Assembly (NCBI RefSeq): GCF_017743865.1
Contig: NZ_JAGHRJ010000002.1
Coordinates: forward strand, 558,001-622,000
Direction of reading: 5' to 3'
Length of the DNA: 64,000 nt
Source: Labrenzia sp. R4_2
Lineage (GTDB): Bacteria; Pseudomonadota; Alphaproteobacteria; Rhizobiales; Stappiaceae
The notes beneath the pieces are model-generated. The model saw only the letters and a program-made list of their open reading frames with translations. It did no database searches and was not told the origin of the DNA. This document shows positions 26,169-35,305 of this stretch, one piece after another; within the stretch, counting starts at the first letter, position 1; every line of letters starts with the position of its first letter. A program made the position numbers and the translations under genes.

Positions 26169-26325
26169 CTGGGTCTCCCAATGTCTTTGTCTTGCTTGGT
26201 CCTAGCATGCCCTCCGAACCCGGCAAAGTCAGCACAAGGGAGAATGGCAGGTGTGATCCCGCAATCTGAATTCGGCGCGATTTGGCGAAATGTCCGGCTT
26301 TCTTCGCCCGCAGCCCCATCAATTT

Positions 26326-26342
26326 TGCCTAGAAATTAGGCA
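26326..26342. promoter_or_regulatory. Inverted repeat in the pccB/Anbu-operon divergent region
   Basis: TGCCTA-GAAAT-TAGGCA, two perfect 6-base arms with a 5-base centre, 157 bp upstream of pccB and 81 bp upstream of the first Anbu-operon gene. Dyad spacing fits a homodimeric repressor or activator; no regulator gene is adjacent. Confidence 0.45.
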
Positions 26343-26423
26343 GAATACGCCGTTAAAATGACCTTGGGTTGTCAGATCTGGCCTGCCATCCTAGTCTTAA
26401 TCAACAAAGCAAGCGGGGAGGCA

Positions 26424-27848
26424 ATGTCAGACACCTCTGGGTTTTTCAATGAGATGCTCGAACAGGACGGCAGTCCACGAGCCCCATATTCAAGAATTGC
26501 CAATTGGCTTCAAGACAAGCCGAACAGTTTTCTAACCAAGAAGAGCCGCGACGCGGAAACCATCTTCCGCCGCCTCGGGATAACCTTCGCGGTTTATGGT
26601 GCCGAAGAAGCCACAGAGCGGCTTATTCCCTTTGATCCCATCCCCAGGATCATCTCAGCTTCAGAATGGCGCCGCTTGTCAGCCGGTATCGACCAGCGTG
26701 TTCGCGCCCTTAACGCTTTCCTGCACGACATTTATCACCGCCAGGAAATTATCCGTGCCGGGCGCATTCCAGCGAACCTTATCCTGCAGAACGAGGCATT
26801 CTTGCCGGAAATGGCCGGGTTCACCCCGGCGCGAAAGGTCTATTCCCACATCATCGGGACAGATCTGGTCCGGGTTTCTGAGAACGAGTTTTATGTGTTG
26901 GAAGACAACACGCGGACCCCATCCGGTGTCTCCTACATGATGGAGAACCGGGAAACGATGATGCGTCTTTTCCCGGAATTGTTCCAAACCCACAATGTGG
27001 CTCCCGTGGAGCGTTATCCGGAAAACTTGCGCCAGACGCTCGAAAGCGTCGCGCCGGATCCGGCGAAGTCAGAACAGACCATCGTCGTCCTGACACCTGG
27101 TATCTACAACTCCGCCTATTTTGAGCATGCCTTCCTCGCCGACAGTATGGGCGTGGAGCTGGTTGAAGGCCGCGATCTGTTTGTCGATGCCGGCAAGGTC
27201 TTCATGCGCACAACTCGAGCGCCAAAGCAGGTCGACGTGATTTACCGCCGGATCGACGATGCGTTCCTCGATCCCCTCACCTTCAATCCGGACAGTATGT
27301 TGGGCGTGCCCGGACTGTTTGATGCCTATCGGGCAGGCAACGTAACGATCTGTAATGCGCCCGGCACCGGAATTGCCGATGACAAGGCGATCTACGCGTA
27401 TGTGCCGGACATCATTGAGTTCTACACCGGTCAAAAACCGATCCTCAACAATGTGCCCACGTGGAACTGTTCGCGGGAAGATGATCTTGCCTATGTGCTT
27501 GACAATCTCGCCGACATCGTTGTGAAGGAGGTTCACGGATCTGGTGGTTACGGCATGTTGATCGGTCCAACAGCCTCAAAACGGGAGATCGCAGAGTTCA
27601 GGAAAATCCTGCAGAACAACCCCTCCAACTACATCGCTCAGCCGACGCTCGCCTTGTCGGCCTGTCCAACCCATGTTGCCTCCGGCATCGCGCCCCGCCA
27701 CGTGGATTTGCGCCCCTTCGTCCTTATCGGCGATCAGGTGCGCATCACACCTGGCGGCTTGACCCGCGTTGCACTGAAGAAAGGCTCCCTGGTGGTCAAT
27801 TCCAGCCAGGGCGGCGGCACAAAAGACACTTGGGTACTGGAGGACTGA
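26424..27848 (+). CDS. Circularly permuted ATP-grasp-like protein (Anbu operon)
   Basis: A 474-residue protein of the COG2308 (DUF404/DUF407) type, with the motifs RVRALNAFLHDIYH, FYVLEDNTRTPSGVSYM, VDVIYRRIDD, NAPGTGIADDKAIY and VVKEVHGSGGYGM. The family is a circularly permuted ATP-grasp fold proposed to ligate amino acids or peptides; no substrate is established. GGGGAGG just upstream supports the ATG at 26424. It is the first of four consecutive genes; the alpha-E gene starts 6 bp after its stop. Confidence 0.92.
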   Translation: MSDTSGFFNEMLEQDGSPRAPYSRIANWLQDKPNSFLTKKSRDAETIFRRLGITFAVYGAEEATERLIPFDPIPRIISASEWRRLSAGIDQRVRALNAFLHDIYHRQEIIRAGRIPANLILQNEAFLPEMAGFTPARKVYSHIIGTDLVRVSENEFYVLEDNTRTPSGVSYMMENRETMMRLFPELFQTHNVAPVERYPENLRQTLESVAPDPAKSEQTIVVLTPGIYNSAYFEHAFLADSMGVELVEGRDLFVDAGKVFMRTTRAPKQVDVIYRRIDDAFLDPLTFNPDSMLGVPGLFDAYRAGNVTICNAPGTGIADDKAIYAYVPDIIEFYTGQKPILNNVPTWNCSREDDLAYVLDNLADIVVKEVHGSGGYGMLIGPTASKREIAEFRKILQNNPSNYIAQPTLALSACPTHVASGIAPRHVDLRPFVLIGDQVRITPGGLTRVALKKGSLVVNSSQGGGTKDTWVLED

Positions 27849-27854
27849 GACGAC

Positions 27855-28805
27855 ATGCTAGGTAGAACCGCCGCCTCCTTGTTCTGGATGTCGCGCTATC
27901 AAGAGCGCGCCCAAAACATCACCCGACTGATGGAAGTCGCTTATCGTGGGGCTATCATGGCGTACGATGGGCAAGCCGAAGGCCACCATTGGCAATTCGC
28001 TCTGGCCGGTTCAGGCGCTGAGACTGGCTACCACGAAAAACATGACGAGCTGCACTCGCGGCACGTCACGAACTACATGGTCTTTTCAAAAGACAACCCG
28101 ATCAGCATCCGCAATTGCCTGGAGTTGTCGCGCAACAACGCCCGTGCGGTGCGCACAGGCATCACCGCCGAGCTTTGGGAAGCCATCAATACGACCTGGA
28201 TTGAGTTTTGCGACACCAGCCCGCAATCAGTCACCCAGGAAAAACTTCCGGACTTTCTGGCTTGGCTCAGTCAGCGGTCACACCTGTTCCGGGGTGCTCT
28301 CCTGAACACCGTATTGCGGGATGACGGCTATTATTTCAGCCAGATGGGTACTTTTGTTGAACGGGCCGACAACACGGCACGGATCCTCGACAATCAATAC
28401 TGGGTGCTCTTGCCGGACAACGACATCATCGAAGACGGCAGTTCCGAACGGTATCAATGGTCAGCAATCCTTCGCGCTTTGTCCGGCCGCCGGAGCTACC
28501 GATTTGCTTACCCAAATGCTCAGTTAAAGGCTTTCAACATTGCCGAATTTCTAATCCTCCGGCGCGAAATGCCGAGGTCGCTCGCCTATTGCTACGACTG
28601 GCTCGCCGACACGGCCGAAGACCTCGGTCAGTTCTATGGCTCAAGGGAACCGAGCCTGGATCTGGCAGCCGACATCTTCAAGGATCTGAAGGAAAAACAG
28701 ATGCGGGACATCTACCAGGAAGGCCTGCATGATTTCCTGATCGACTTTATCGGCAAGAACAACCAGTTCGCCCACCAACTATGTGAAGACTACAACTTCG
28801 CCTGA
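27855..28805 (+). CDS. Alpha-E domain protein (Anbu operon)
   Basis: A 316-residue, mostly helical protein of the COG2307 alpha-E family (starting LGRTAASLFWMSRYQERAQN, with RADNTARILDNQYW and LCEDYNF near the end). Alpha-E proteins always accompany the permuted ATP-grasp protein; their activity is unknown. The gene is 6 bp from its upstream neighbour and 29 bp from the transglutaminase gene, which implies one transcript. Confidence 0.92.
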   Translation: MLGRTAASLFWMSRYQERAQNITRLMEVAYRGAIMAYDGQAEGHHWQFALAGSGAETGYHEKHDELHSRHVTNYMVFSKDNPISIRNCLELSRNNARAVRTGITAELWEAINTTWIEFCDTSPQSVTQEKLPDFLAWLSQRSHLFRGALLNTVLRDDGYYFSQMGTFVERADNTARILDNQYWVLLPDNDIIEDGSSERYQWSAILRALSGRRSYRFAYPNAQLKAFNIAEFLILRREMPRSLAYCYDWLADTAEDLGQFYGSREPSLDLAADIFKDLKEKQMRDIYQEGLHDFLIDFIGKNNQFAHQLCEDYNFA

Positions 28806-28834
28806 CCTGTTAACCGAACAATTTCGGAACCGAG

Positions 28835-29653
28835 ATGCGATTATTCGTCCGACATACAACTCGCTACAAATACGATCAGCCGCTTGCCAACGCCATGCAG
28901 CAGCTTCGGCTCACGCCAGTCGACAATCCTGCGCAACGGATCATTGACTGGAATATCGAAGCGCCCGGCATTGAACGTGCAACAACCTATTCCGATGCGT
29001 TTGACAACATCGTGCATATGGTCTCCCGCGCGGGACCTGTTGAAGACGTCGAAATCACTGCCACCGGCACTGTGGAAACGACGGAAACCAATGGCGTGAT
29101 CGGCAAAGAAAAGGGTGCGAGCGCACCGGCACGTATCTACACCCGTGTCACACCCCTCACCCATTCGAACCAGGCGATCCGGAAACTGGCAGCCCTTGCA
29201 GAAGTCCCGGATCCGATCGCCGGGTTTCACGAGCTCATGCACGCCATCCGCGACAAGGTCGACTACAAGGTAGGCGTGACAGAGACCCACGCCAGTGCGA
29301 CGACCGCACTTGCGGCCGGTGAAGGTGTTTGCCAGGACCATGCCCATATTTTCATCGCCGCAGCCCGCTCAATCGGGACACCGGCACGGTATGTGTCCGG
29401 GTATTTGCTGCTGGAAGACGAACAGGCCTCTGAGGCGCATCATGCGTGGGCCGAAGTCCGGATCGAGGGGCTTGGATGGGTTGGTTTCGATGTATCCAAC
29501 GCTATTTGCCCGACAGAGCGTTATATCCGCTTGACCACGGGCCTCGACTCGCGTTCCGCTGCTCCTATCCGGGGGATCCGTTTTGGCGGGCAGGAAGAGA
29601 ACCTGCATGTCGAGGTGGATGTGGCGCAAGCTGCGCTTCAGCAGCAACAATAA
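28835..29653 (+). CDS. Transglutaminase-like cysteine peptidase (Anbu operon)
   Basis: A 272-residue protein with an N-terminal bacterial transglutaminase-like domain (LFVRHTTRYKYDQPL...LRLTP) and a catalytic core. Cys is in GEGVCQDHAHIFI, His in HHAWAEV and Asp in WVGFDVSN, forming the Cys-His-Asp triad. No signal peptide is visible, so it should act in the cytoplasm like its operon partners. In Anbu operons this enzyme is thought to process or cross-link the product of the ATP-grasp protein, but that is not proven. Confidence 0.92.
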   Translation: MRLFVRHTTRYKYDQPLANAMQQLRLTPVDNPAQRIIDWNIEAPGIERATTYSDAFDNIVHMVSRAGPVEDVEITATGTVETTETNGVIGKEKGASAPARIYTRVTPLTHSNQAIRKLAALAEVPDPIAGFHELMHAIRDKVDYKVGVTETHASATTALAAGEGVCQDHAHIFIAAARSIGTPARYVSGYLLLEDEQASEAHHAWAEVRIEGLGWVGFDVSNAICPTERYIRLTTGLDSRSAAPIRGIRFGGQEENLHVEVDVAQAALQQQQ

Positions 29654-29738
29654 TCGGGTCTTTTTGAATCCGCTTGCCAACGCCGGGAACTGGGACTAAA
29701 CGGCGTCGGCCAAAATTCGCGGGATCGGGAAGAGCCGT

Positions 29739-30470
29739 ATGACCTATTGCGTTGGAATTAAACTGGACCGTGGCCTTGTGTTGGCTGCCGATACGCGCAC
29801 CAACGCCGGCATCGACAACATTGCGTCTTTCAAGAAGCTGCATGTCTGGGAAAACACCGGCGAGCGGGTCATCACCTTGCTGTCGTCCGGCAACCTGGCC
29901 GTCACACAAGCGGTCGTGTCCCTGTTGAGCGAGCACGCCGACAACTCAAGCGATGAACGCACCACCGTGATGACCGCAAAGACCATGTTCCAGGTCGCGC
30001 GTCTTGTCGGCAGCGCCATTCGTGAGGTCAAGGCGATCGATGGTGAGGCCTTGGCCGCGAACGCCGACAACTTCTATGTCAGCTTCATTCTCGGCGGCCA
30101 AATCAAGGGTGAAGAACCGCGCCTGTTCCAGGTCTATGCAGCAGGCAACTTCATCGAAGTCGCGGATGACACACCGTTTCTGCAGATCGGCGAGCACAAA
30201 TACGGCAAACCGATCCTCGATCGTGTCACACGAAAAAACATGCGTCTTGGCGAGGCTGCCAAGATGATCCTCCTGTCCTTTGATTCCACTTTGCGCTCGA
30301 ACTTGTCCGTCGGCATGCCGATCGACATGCTGCTCTACAACACAGACAGCTTCAACACCGACCGGCAAATCCGCATCGAGCAGGACAACCCGTATTTCCA
30401 GAAGCTGTCCAACGGTTGGTCAGAGAAACTTCGCGAAGGTTTTGCCGATCTGGAAGAGTTCGACGTCTAA
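29739..30470 (+). CDS. Anbu proteasome-like peptidase
   Basis: A 243-residue member of the Anbu/BPH family (COG3484), ancestral relatives of proteasome beta subunits and HslV. Removal of Met1 exposes Thr2 as the N-terminal nucleophile (M-TYCVGI); LDRGLVLAADTRTNAGIDN and FKKLHVW are family landmarks. Published Anbu structures show open helical or ring-like assemblies, with weak or unmeasured peptidase activity. It is the last gene of the four-gene unit, 85 bp after the transglutaminase gene. Confidence 0.93.
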   Translation: MTYCVGIKLDRGLVLAADTRTNAGIDNIASFKKLHVWENTGERVITLLSSGNLAVTQAVVSLLSEHADNSSDERTTVMTAKTMFQVARLVGSAIREVKAIDGEALAANADNFYVSFILGGQIKGEEPRLFQVYAAGNFIEVADDTPFLQIGEHKYGKPILDRVTRKNMRLGEAAKMILLSFDSTLRSNLSVGMPIDMLLYNTDSFNTDRQIRIEQDNPYFQKLSNGWSEKLREGFADLEEFDV

Positions 30471-30556
30471 CTGATTCCCGGCACTGCCCGCCTTTGTTAG
30501 GGTTCCGTCACATTGAACTTCTAAAAGCATGCGGAGACAACCGGAGTCCTGCCTGA

Positions 30557-31984
30557 ATGAGCAAAGCCGACACAATGGCGTCCGCACCTCCAGACTTTGT
30601 CTGGACCCGCGAACCGGCCCAGGAACATCTTGACGAGAACGATGCTACGCTGAGCGCCGTGCGTGACATGATCAAGGCCGGCAAACGGCAAGATCTCCTT
30701 GACCTATTGAAGCTGTGGGATCCGACCGACGTCATGCAGATGCTGACACGGCTCCGCCTGAAACACGCCCGGAAGCTGTTCAAGTGGCTCCCGGCCAATC
30801 CCTCGATCAAGGTTGTTGCGGAGCTTAGTCCGGAGTTCCGGTCCATTTTGATGGAGGAGTCCACCCTCGATCAGTTCCGGGACATCCTGGCTGGCCTCGA
30901 CCCGGAAGACGCAATCGAGATCCTCAACGAGTTTCCCGAAGATGCCGCCGATGAGTTGATAACGCGCCTGCCCGATGTGGAAGATATTGCGACGCGCGCC
31001 TCTTATGCCGATGACACAGCCGGGCGGGTTATGGCCCGCAAGTTTGTCGCGCTGCCGGAGGCCTGCACCGCCGGAGAAGCCGTCGAACAGATGCGCGCGG
31101 AGGCGGACCGGATACGCAAGGTTTTCACCGTTTATGTCACCGATAAAGACGGCCGACTGACCGGGACGGTCGAAGTCGGCAAACTCTTGCTGGCACCTGC
31201 AGACGCGCCGTTGTCCAGCATCATGAATCGCGATGTCATTTCGGTTTCGGCCGATATGGACCAGGAAGAGGTTCTGCGGCTCGCCCGCAAGCGGGACATG
31301 CGAACCGTCCCGGTTGTCGGTGCGGACGGCCATTTGGTGGGGCGGATCACGCCAAAGCAGCTGACCCGGATCGCATCCGATGAAGCAAATGAAGACATGC
31401 TCTTGATGAGCGGTGTGTCTGCCGAATCCCGTTCCGATGACACAGTGTTCCGGATCGTCCGGGGTCGCTTGCCCTGGCTGCTTGCCGGATTAATCGGCGC
31501 AAGTGTTGCGGCAACTGTTGTTGGTTCCTACGAAGACCAGCTGGCCGAAGCTGCGATCCTGGCAGCTTTCATCCCCGTGACCATGTCGATGGCGGGCAAT
31601 GCCGGCCTTCAGGCCTCTGCGGTTGCCGTTCAGGGGATCGCCACCGGCGCCCTCTGGTCCGGTGATATTGTGTTCCGGCTGCTCAAGGAATTCCTAGCAG
31701 CCCTTTTGAATGGCACTGTGGCGGGCCTTATCCTGGGAACGCTGGTCATGCTCGCCTCTTTCATCGTGCCGCTTGAAGCGCCGCTTGATCTGGCTTTGGC
31801 GACATCACTCTCCTTGTTGTGCGTCACCACAATCGCAGCCATGGTCGGCGCCACCATTCCCATTATTCTCGACAAGATCGGCATCGATCCGGCAATGGCC
31901 ATCGGTGTCTTCATCACCTCGTCCAATGACGTCTTGGGCGTTCTGATCTTCTTCCTGATGGCAACAACGTTTTATCTAGGCTGA
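30557..31984 (+). CDS. mgtE: Magnesium transporter MgtE
   Basis: A 475-residue Mg2+ channel. It has a cytosolic N domain of helical repeats (DLLKLWDPTDVMQML, LDPEDAIEILNEFPEDAADE), paired CBS domains (about residues 155-280, TAGEAVEQMR and MNRDVISVSADMDQEEV), a plug helix, and five membrane helices with the pore motif IPVTMSMAGNAGLQ. CBS and N domains sense cytosolic Mg2+ and gate the pore. It lies 86 bp after the Anbu gene on the same strand, possibly with its own promoter. Confidence 0.95.
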   Translation: MSKADTMASAPPDFVWTREPAQEHLDENDATLSAVRDMIKAGKRQDLLDLLKLWDPTDVMQMLTRLRLKHARKLFKWLPANPSIKVVAELSPEFRSILMEESTLDQFRDILAGLDPEDAIEILNEFPEDAADELITRLPDVEDIATRASYADDTAGRVMARKFVALPEACTAGEAVEQMRAEADRIRKVFTVYVTDKDGRLTGTVEVGKLLLAPADAPLSSIMNRDVISVSADMDQEEVLRLARKRDMRTVPVVGADGHLVGRITPKQLTRIASDEANEDMLLMSGVSAESRSDDTVFRIVRGRLPWLLAGLIGASVAATVVGSYEDQLAEAAILAAFIPVTMSMAGNAGLQASAVAVQGIATGALWSGDIVFRLLKEFLAALLNGTVAGLILGTLVMLASFIVPLEAPLDLALATSLSLLCVTTIAAMVGATIPIILDKIGIDPAMAIGVFITSSNDVLGVLIFFLMATTFYLG

Positions 31985-32014
31985 TGTCCCTATCGGCCAA
32001 GTATCTCATCCTTA

Positions 32015-32040
32015 GGCCGCCCCTGCGAAGGCAGGGGCCT
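32015..32040. repeat. REP-like palindromic unit
   Basis: CCCCTGC-GAAG-GCAGGGG (core 32020-32037) with flanking AGG/CCT, in the spacer between the convergent mgtE and ATP12 genes. Units of this form are dispersed between genes in many alphaproteobacteria, but only one copy is seen here. It may also help end both transcripts. Confidence 0.45.
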
Positions 32041-32077
32041 AGTAAACTCAGACCTATACCATCAAGGCTATCGAGCC

Positions 32078-32854
32078 TTATGCGTTTGCCAGAACAAGAG
32101 CGGCCGCATCGAACTCTGAGCGCTTGTATGCGCGGATCTGTTTGGCTTCCGCATCCTCGCCCCAACGCTGGATGTTGAAGTCTTCTTCAACATGGGCGGC
32201 AGTCCAGACATTGTCCGCGTCCAGGAAACCCTCGCGCAGCGCGAGCGCAAGGAGCGCCGACCCGGTCAACGTGGTGACAGTATGAAGCCCGGCAAGCCGC
32301 AAAGGGCTGTCTTCGCCGATCCTGGTGCGGAACGCGGTCAGCAGCGCAGGGTCCTGCGGCGTGTGCATGATGCCTTCGATGAGCACGAATCGTCTGCCAA
32401 GTTGATCGCCGGCCCATTCAACCACCGGGTCCCACACACGGCGCTGGGTGTCGCAGAGACTCTCCGGATCGTCGGCCCGATAGCAAAGCGCATCATTTCC
32501 GGCAAACCCGGTGATGTCATCCGCGACTTCGCCAAATCGCTTGGCGACTGCATCTTGGGCCGAGTTGGCAATCCGGGTCAGCGGCATTCGGGCCGGATTG
32601 ATTTCCTTCTCCTGAGCCTCCCACTCCGCGGCAACAGCAGCGCCCAAGACTTCGGTCGGCAGCAAAAGTGTCGACTTGGCCGGTGTCTTCACCGGGCGCC
32701 CATCCAGATGAATGGCAAAACCATCTTCTGTTTCAACGTGTTCGGCGCTCTTGTAGAATCTCTTTGGCAGCTCACGGCGGGACAGTTCCCGGGCCCGTTG
32801 CTCCGGATCCTTCGCCGCATCTTCATGCAATGCTTCAAGGTAATCACGCATCAC
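32078..32854 (-). CDS. ATP12-family F1-ATPase assembly chaperone
   Basis: A 258-residue cytoplasmic protein of the ATP12 family, which binds the F1 alpha subunit during ATP synthase assembly in mitochondria and alphaproteobacteria. Landmarks are RFYKSAEHVE...FAIHLDGRPVKTPAK, AEWEAQEKEINPARMPLTRI and TGSALLALALREG. It overlaps the HAD phosphatase gene by 4 bp (ATGA), so translation is coupled. This HAD-ATP12 pair is usual in Hyphomicrobiales. Confidence 0.93.
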   Translation of the reverse strand: MMRDYLEALHEDAAKDPEQRARELSRRELPKRFYKSAEHVETEDGFAIHLDGRPVKTPAKSTLLLPTEVLGAAVAAEWEAQEKEINPARMPLTRIANSAQDAVAKRFGEVADDITGFAGNDALCYRADDPESLCDTQRRVWDPVVEWAGDQLGRRFVLIEGIMHTPQDPALLTAFRTRIGEDSPLRLAGLHTVTTLTGSALLALALREGFLDADNVWTAAHVEEDFNIQRWGEDAEAKQIRAYKRSEFDAAALVLANA

Positions 32855-33531
32855 ACTGCTTCCTCTGTAATTTTTAAGATTTCATTGATTGCCACACCGA
32901 GCTGATCGAAAGTGTCGACGACCCGCTCCGCGCCCTCACTTACTAACTGGCTGTGATCATGGTAGCCCCAGGTCACACCGATCGCATGGACCCCGGCAGA
33001 CCGCGCCATGGCCATATCAAACCCGGTATCGCCGACCATAACCGTCTTTATGGCTTCTGCACCTGTTTCCCGCAAAGCCCGTTCGATCATGTCCGGATAC
33101 GGCTTTGAAGGAGATGTGTCCGCGGTCTGGATGGTGATGAAGCGTCCATGCAGATCATGAACATCAAGCATATACCGAACCCCGCGCATCGCCTTGCCCG
33201 TTGCGATGCCAAGCAATACATCAGGCCGTGTATGAAGGCGTTCGATCGCCTCGCGGGCTCCCGGATACAACGGATCAAGATCCAGCCCGGACGTCCGCCG
33301 CGCGATTTTTTCCGTGCGGTAAGCGTCCGCCATTTGCGCGACCAGATGCGTGTGGTTCGGACCGACAAGATCCTGAAACGCCTCTTCCAACGACCGCCCC
33401 ACTATTGACAGGATGGTCTTTCGATCGGGTGCCTGGAGCCCGACAGCGGAAAACGCTGTTTCGAAGCCATGCACGATGGTGTTCTGGCTATCGAGAAGCG
33501 TTCCATCGACGTCAAATATGATCAGGTACAT
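32851..33531 (-). CDS. HAD-superfamily hydrolase, phosphoglycolate phosphatase-like
   Basis: A 226-residue HAD-IA phosphatase with motif I DVDGTLLDS (nucleophile Asp8), a helical cap, motif II in GIATGKA, and motif IV VMVGDTGFDMAMA. The start has no long leader. It precedes ATP12 with a 4-bp overlap. The usual alphaproteobacterial order rluA-type synthase, crcB, HAD, ATP12 is kept here in orientation but is interrupted by about 3 kb holding three other genes. The physiological substrate is unknown. Confidence 0.9.
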   Translation of the reverse strand: MYLIIFDVDGTLLDSQNTIVHGFETAFSAVGLQAPDRKTILSIVGRSLEEAFQDLVGPNHTHLVAQMADAYRTEKIARRTSGLDLDPLYPGAREAIERLHTRPDVLLGIATGKAMRGVRYMLDVHDLHGRFITIQTADTSPSKPYPDMIERALRETGAEAIKTVMVGDTGFDMAMARSAGVHAIGVTWGYHDHSQLVSEGAERVVDTFDQLGVAINEILKITEEAV

Positions 33532-33930
33532 CAGGATCCGTGTCCGTTGGGCTCACCAATTGGCCGCATGTGCCGGGTTTTCCAGCCAGGGTCAAGCAGT
33601 CTGGGTCATATTTTGGCCCGCATTTGCAGTCAAATGGCGCGCTGCCGGATAGAGCATTTTTTCCCGCCCCCTGCAGAAGTTGCCGGGTTCCTCCACAGAA
33701 CCGCCCCTCCCGGGCGAGCAATTTTGGATATCGCGGAAAACAAACGGGCACTTCGCAGACACCTCAGTCAAGGTGGCCTGAGTTTCGAGTGCGCCACGCC
33801 CCGGCCGAAACGGCAAAAAATCGCCGTATGGTTAAAAGTTTATATAAACGCCTCAGGCAAGCTTGACGGGCGAGTATCAGTAAACATCGCCGTGTGATTC
33901 GGTCCGCGGCCTCAGGGAAATACGTGCTTT
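33532..33930. other. 400-bp spacer without recognisable gene
   Basis: The divergent region between the HAD phosphatase and the DUF2778 gene. Short open frames on both strands lack Shine-Dalgarno sites and resemble nothing known to me. I see no terminator, riboswitch or repeat; promoters of both flanking genes must lie here. Confidence 0.6.
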
Positions 33931-35232
33931 ATGCCAAAGACACACCAGTCCACGCCCAAGGCGCACACTCCGGTATCCAAGCAAAGCAGCTTCGGCGGCC
34001 ATCTTTTGACAATCGGTGCGGTTACAGTCCTCGCCGGTGCTCTCGCCATCAAGGCGGCACTGCCTGCCCTGCAGGGCACAGCTGAGCATAAGGCAGTTGC
34101 GCTCGCTCCAATCAAGGCTACGGTACAGGTTGCCAAGGCCGAAGATGCAAACCACACGGTTCGTATCGCAACGTCGATAAAGGTGTCGGACTTCCCTGCA
34201 AACGATCGCGCTTCTTTAGACGCCGTGGACAAAGCAAGGATTACCCCGGCTACGGCACAGCTTCTGCCAACGCAGGACCAAAAGAACGTCGCCAAGGTGG
34301 CCCTCGCACAACGGCTGGCGTCCCTAAACCTCCGCTATGCGCTTCTGGCAAGCAGGCCTGCCAAAAACGAGGATGTTTATGGTCCATCCGCTCCAGCTGG
34401 CAGCAACACTCTGACGGCTGAAGTAACCGCGCCAGCAGGACTGGCTGCCGACACAGCTGAACCGGAAACGGTCGTTGCGGGCCTTACAGAACCGGCCGAT
34501 ATCACGGCAGATCCGTCAACGGTCGATGCCTTGCCGATGATCGACGCAGAAACTGCTCCTGTGCAAGTGGCAAGCCTGTCGCCATCAAATGTGCTGCCTG
34601 TCCCCGGTATACGCCCGAAACCGTTGGTTCGAACCAAACCCGGTGCAATTTCAAAGCCCTCCTCTGAACCAAACACGCGCCAGACCACGCAGGCGCCTGT
34701 CTTGGCATACGCCAAGCCGCAAGAACCGGGCGCAGAAGAATCACCGTTCAGCGGCCTCGGAAAACTGTTTAACGGCAAAGGCGCGGGTTTGCCGGGCCGC
34801 AGCAGTAAAATCGCGGTCTATGATATCAGCGCAGCCGTCGTTCACATGCCGGATGGCAGCAAGCTAAAGGCAAATTCCGGCATCGGACACCGGATGAACA
34901 AACCCAAATACGCTTATGTGAAGAATCTCGGCCCAACGCCGCCGAACGTTTACAAGCTGCGGATGCGCGAGCGGCGTTTCCATGGGGTCGAAGCGATCCG
35001 GATGCTGCCCTACGACGTTGCTGCCATGCGCGGCCGCGACGGTATGTTGGCTCACTCTCCGCTTCTTCGGCGGAGCAAGGGCTCACATGGCTGTGTAGCG
35101 TTCACCCACTACGACAAGTTCCTGAGAGCCTTTAAACAGGGCAAGGTCAAAACGATGATCGTCGTGCCTGACATGAGCAAGCTGCCCAAATACATGGCGC
35201 TCTACAACGAACGGAAATACGCATCCAGATAG
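33931..35232 (+). CDS. DUF2778 (L,D-transpeptidase-like) envelope protein
   Basis: A 433-residue protein: a basic N-terminus, one membrane segment (about residues 28-48), a Pro/Ala/Thr-rich linker of roughly 220 residues, and a C-terminal DUF2778 domain. The catalytic-type motif HSPLLRRSKGSHGCVAF holds His and Cys in the arrangement of L,D-transpeptidases. DUF2778 occurs in Tlde1 type VI effectors that cut or exchange peptidoglycan peptides; here the membrane anchor, long linker and lack of a visible immunity gene favour a resident periplasmic enzyme. Confidence 0.82.
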   Translation: MPKTHQSTPKAHTPVSKQSSFGGHLLTIGAVTVLAGALAIKAALPALQGTAEHKAVALAPIKATVQVAKAEDANHTVRIATSIKVSDFPANDRASLDAVDKARITPATAQLLPTQDQKNVAKVALAQRLASLNLRYALLASRPAKNEDVYGPSAPAGSNTLTAEVTAPAGLAADTAEPETVVAGLTEPADITADPSTVDALPMIDAETAPVQVASLSPSNVLPVPGIRPKPLVRTKPGAISKPSSEPNTRQTTQAPVLAYAKPQEPGAEESPFSGLGKLFNGKGAGLPGRSSKIAVYDISAAVVHMPDGSKLKANSGIGHRMNKPKYAYVKNLGPTPPNVYKLRMRERRFHGVEAIRMLPYDVAAMRGRDGMLAHSPLLRRSKGSHGCVAFTHYDKFLRAFKQGKVKTMIVVPDMSKLPKYMALYNERKYASR

Positions 35233-35305
35233 TGCGCTTGTGGTCTGTCAGATGATTGGGTATGGGTTTTAGGCATCTCCCAACGAAGCCTGCCCGGAGC
35301 CATCC

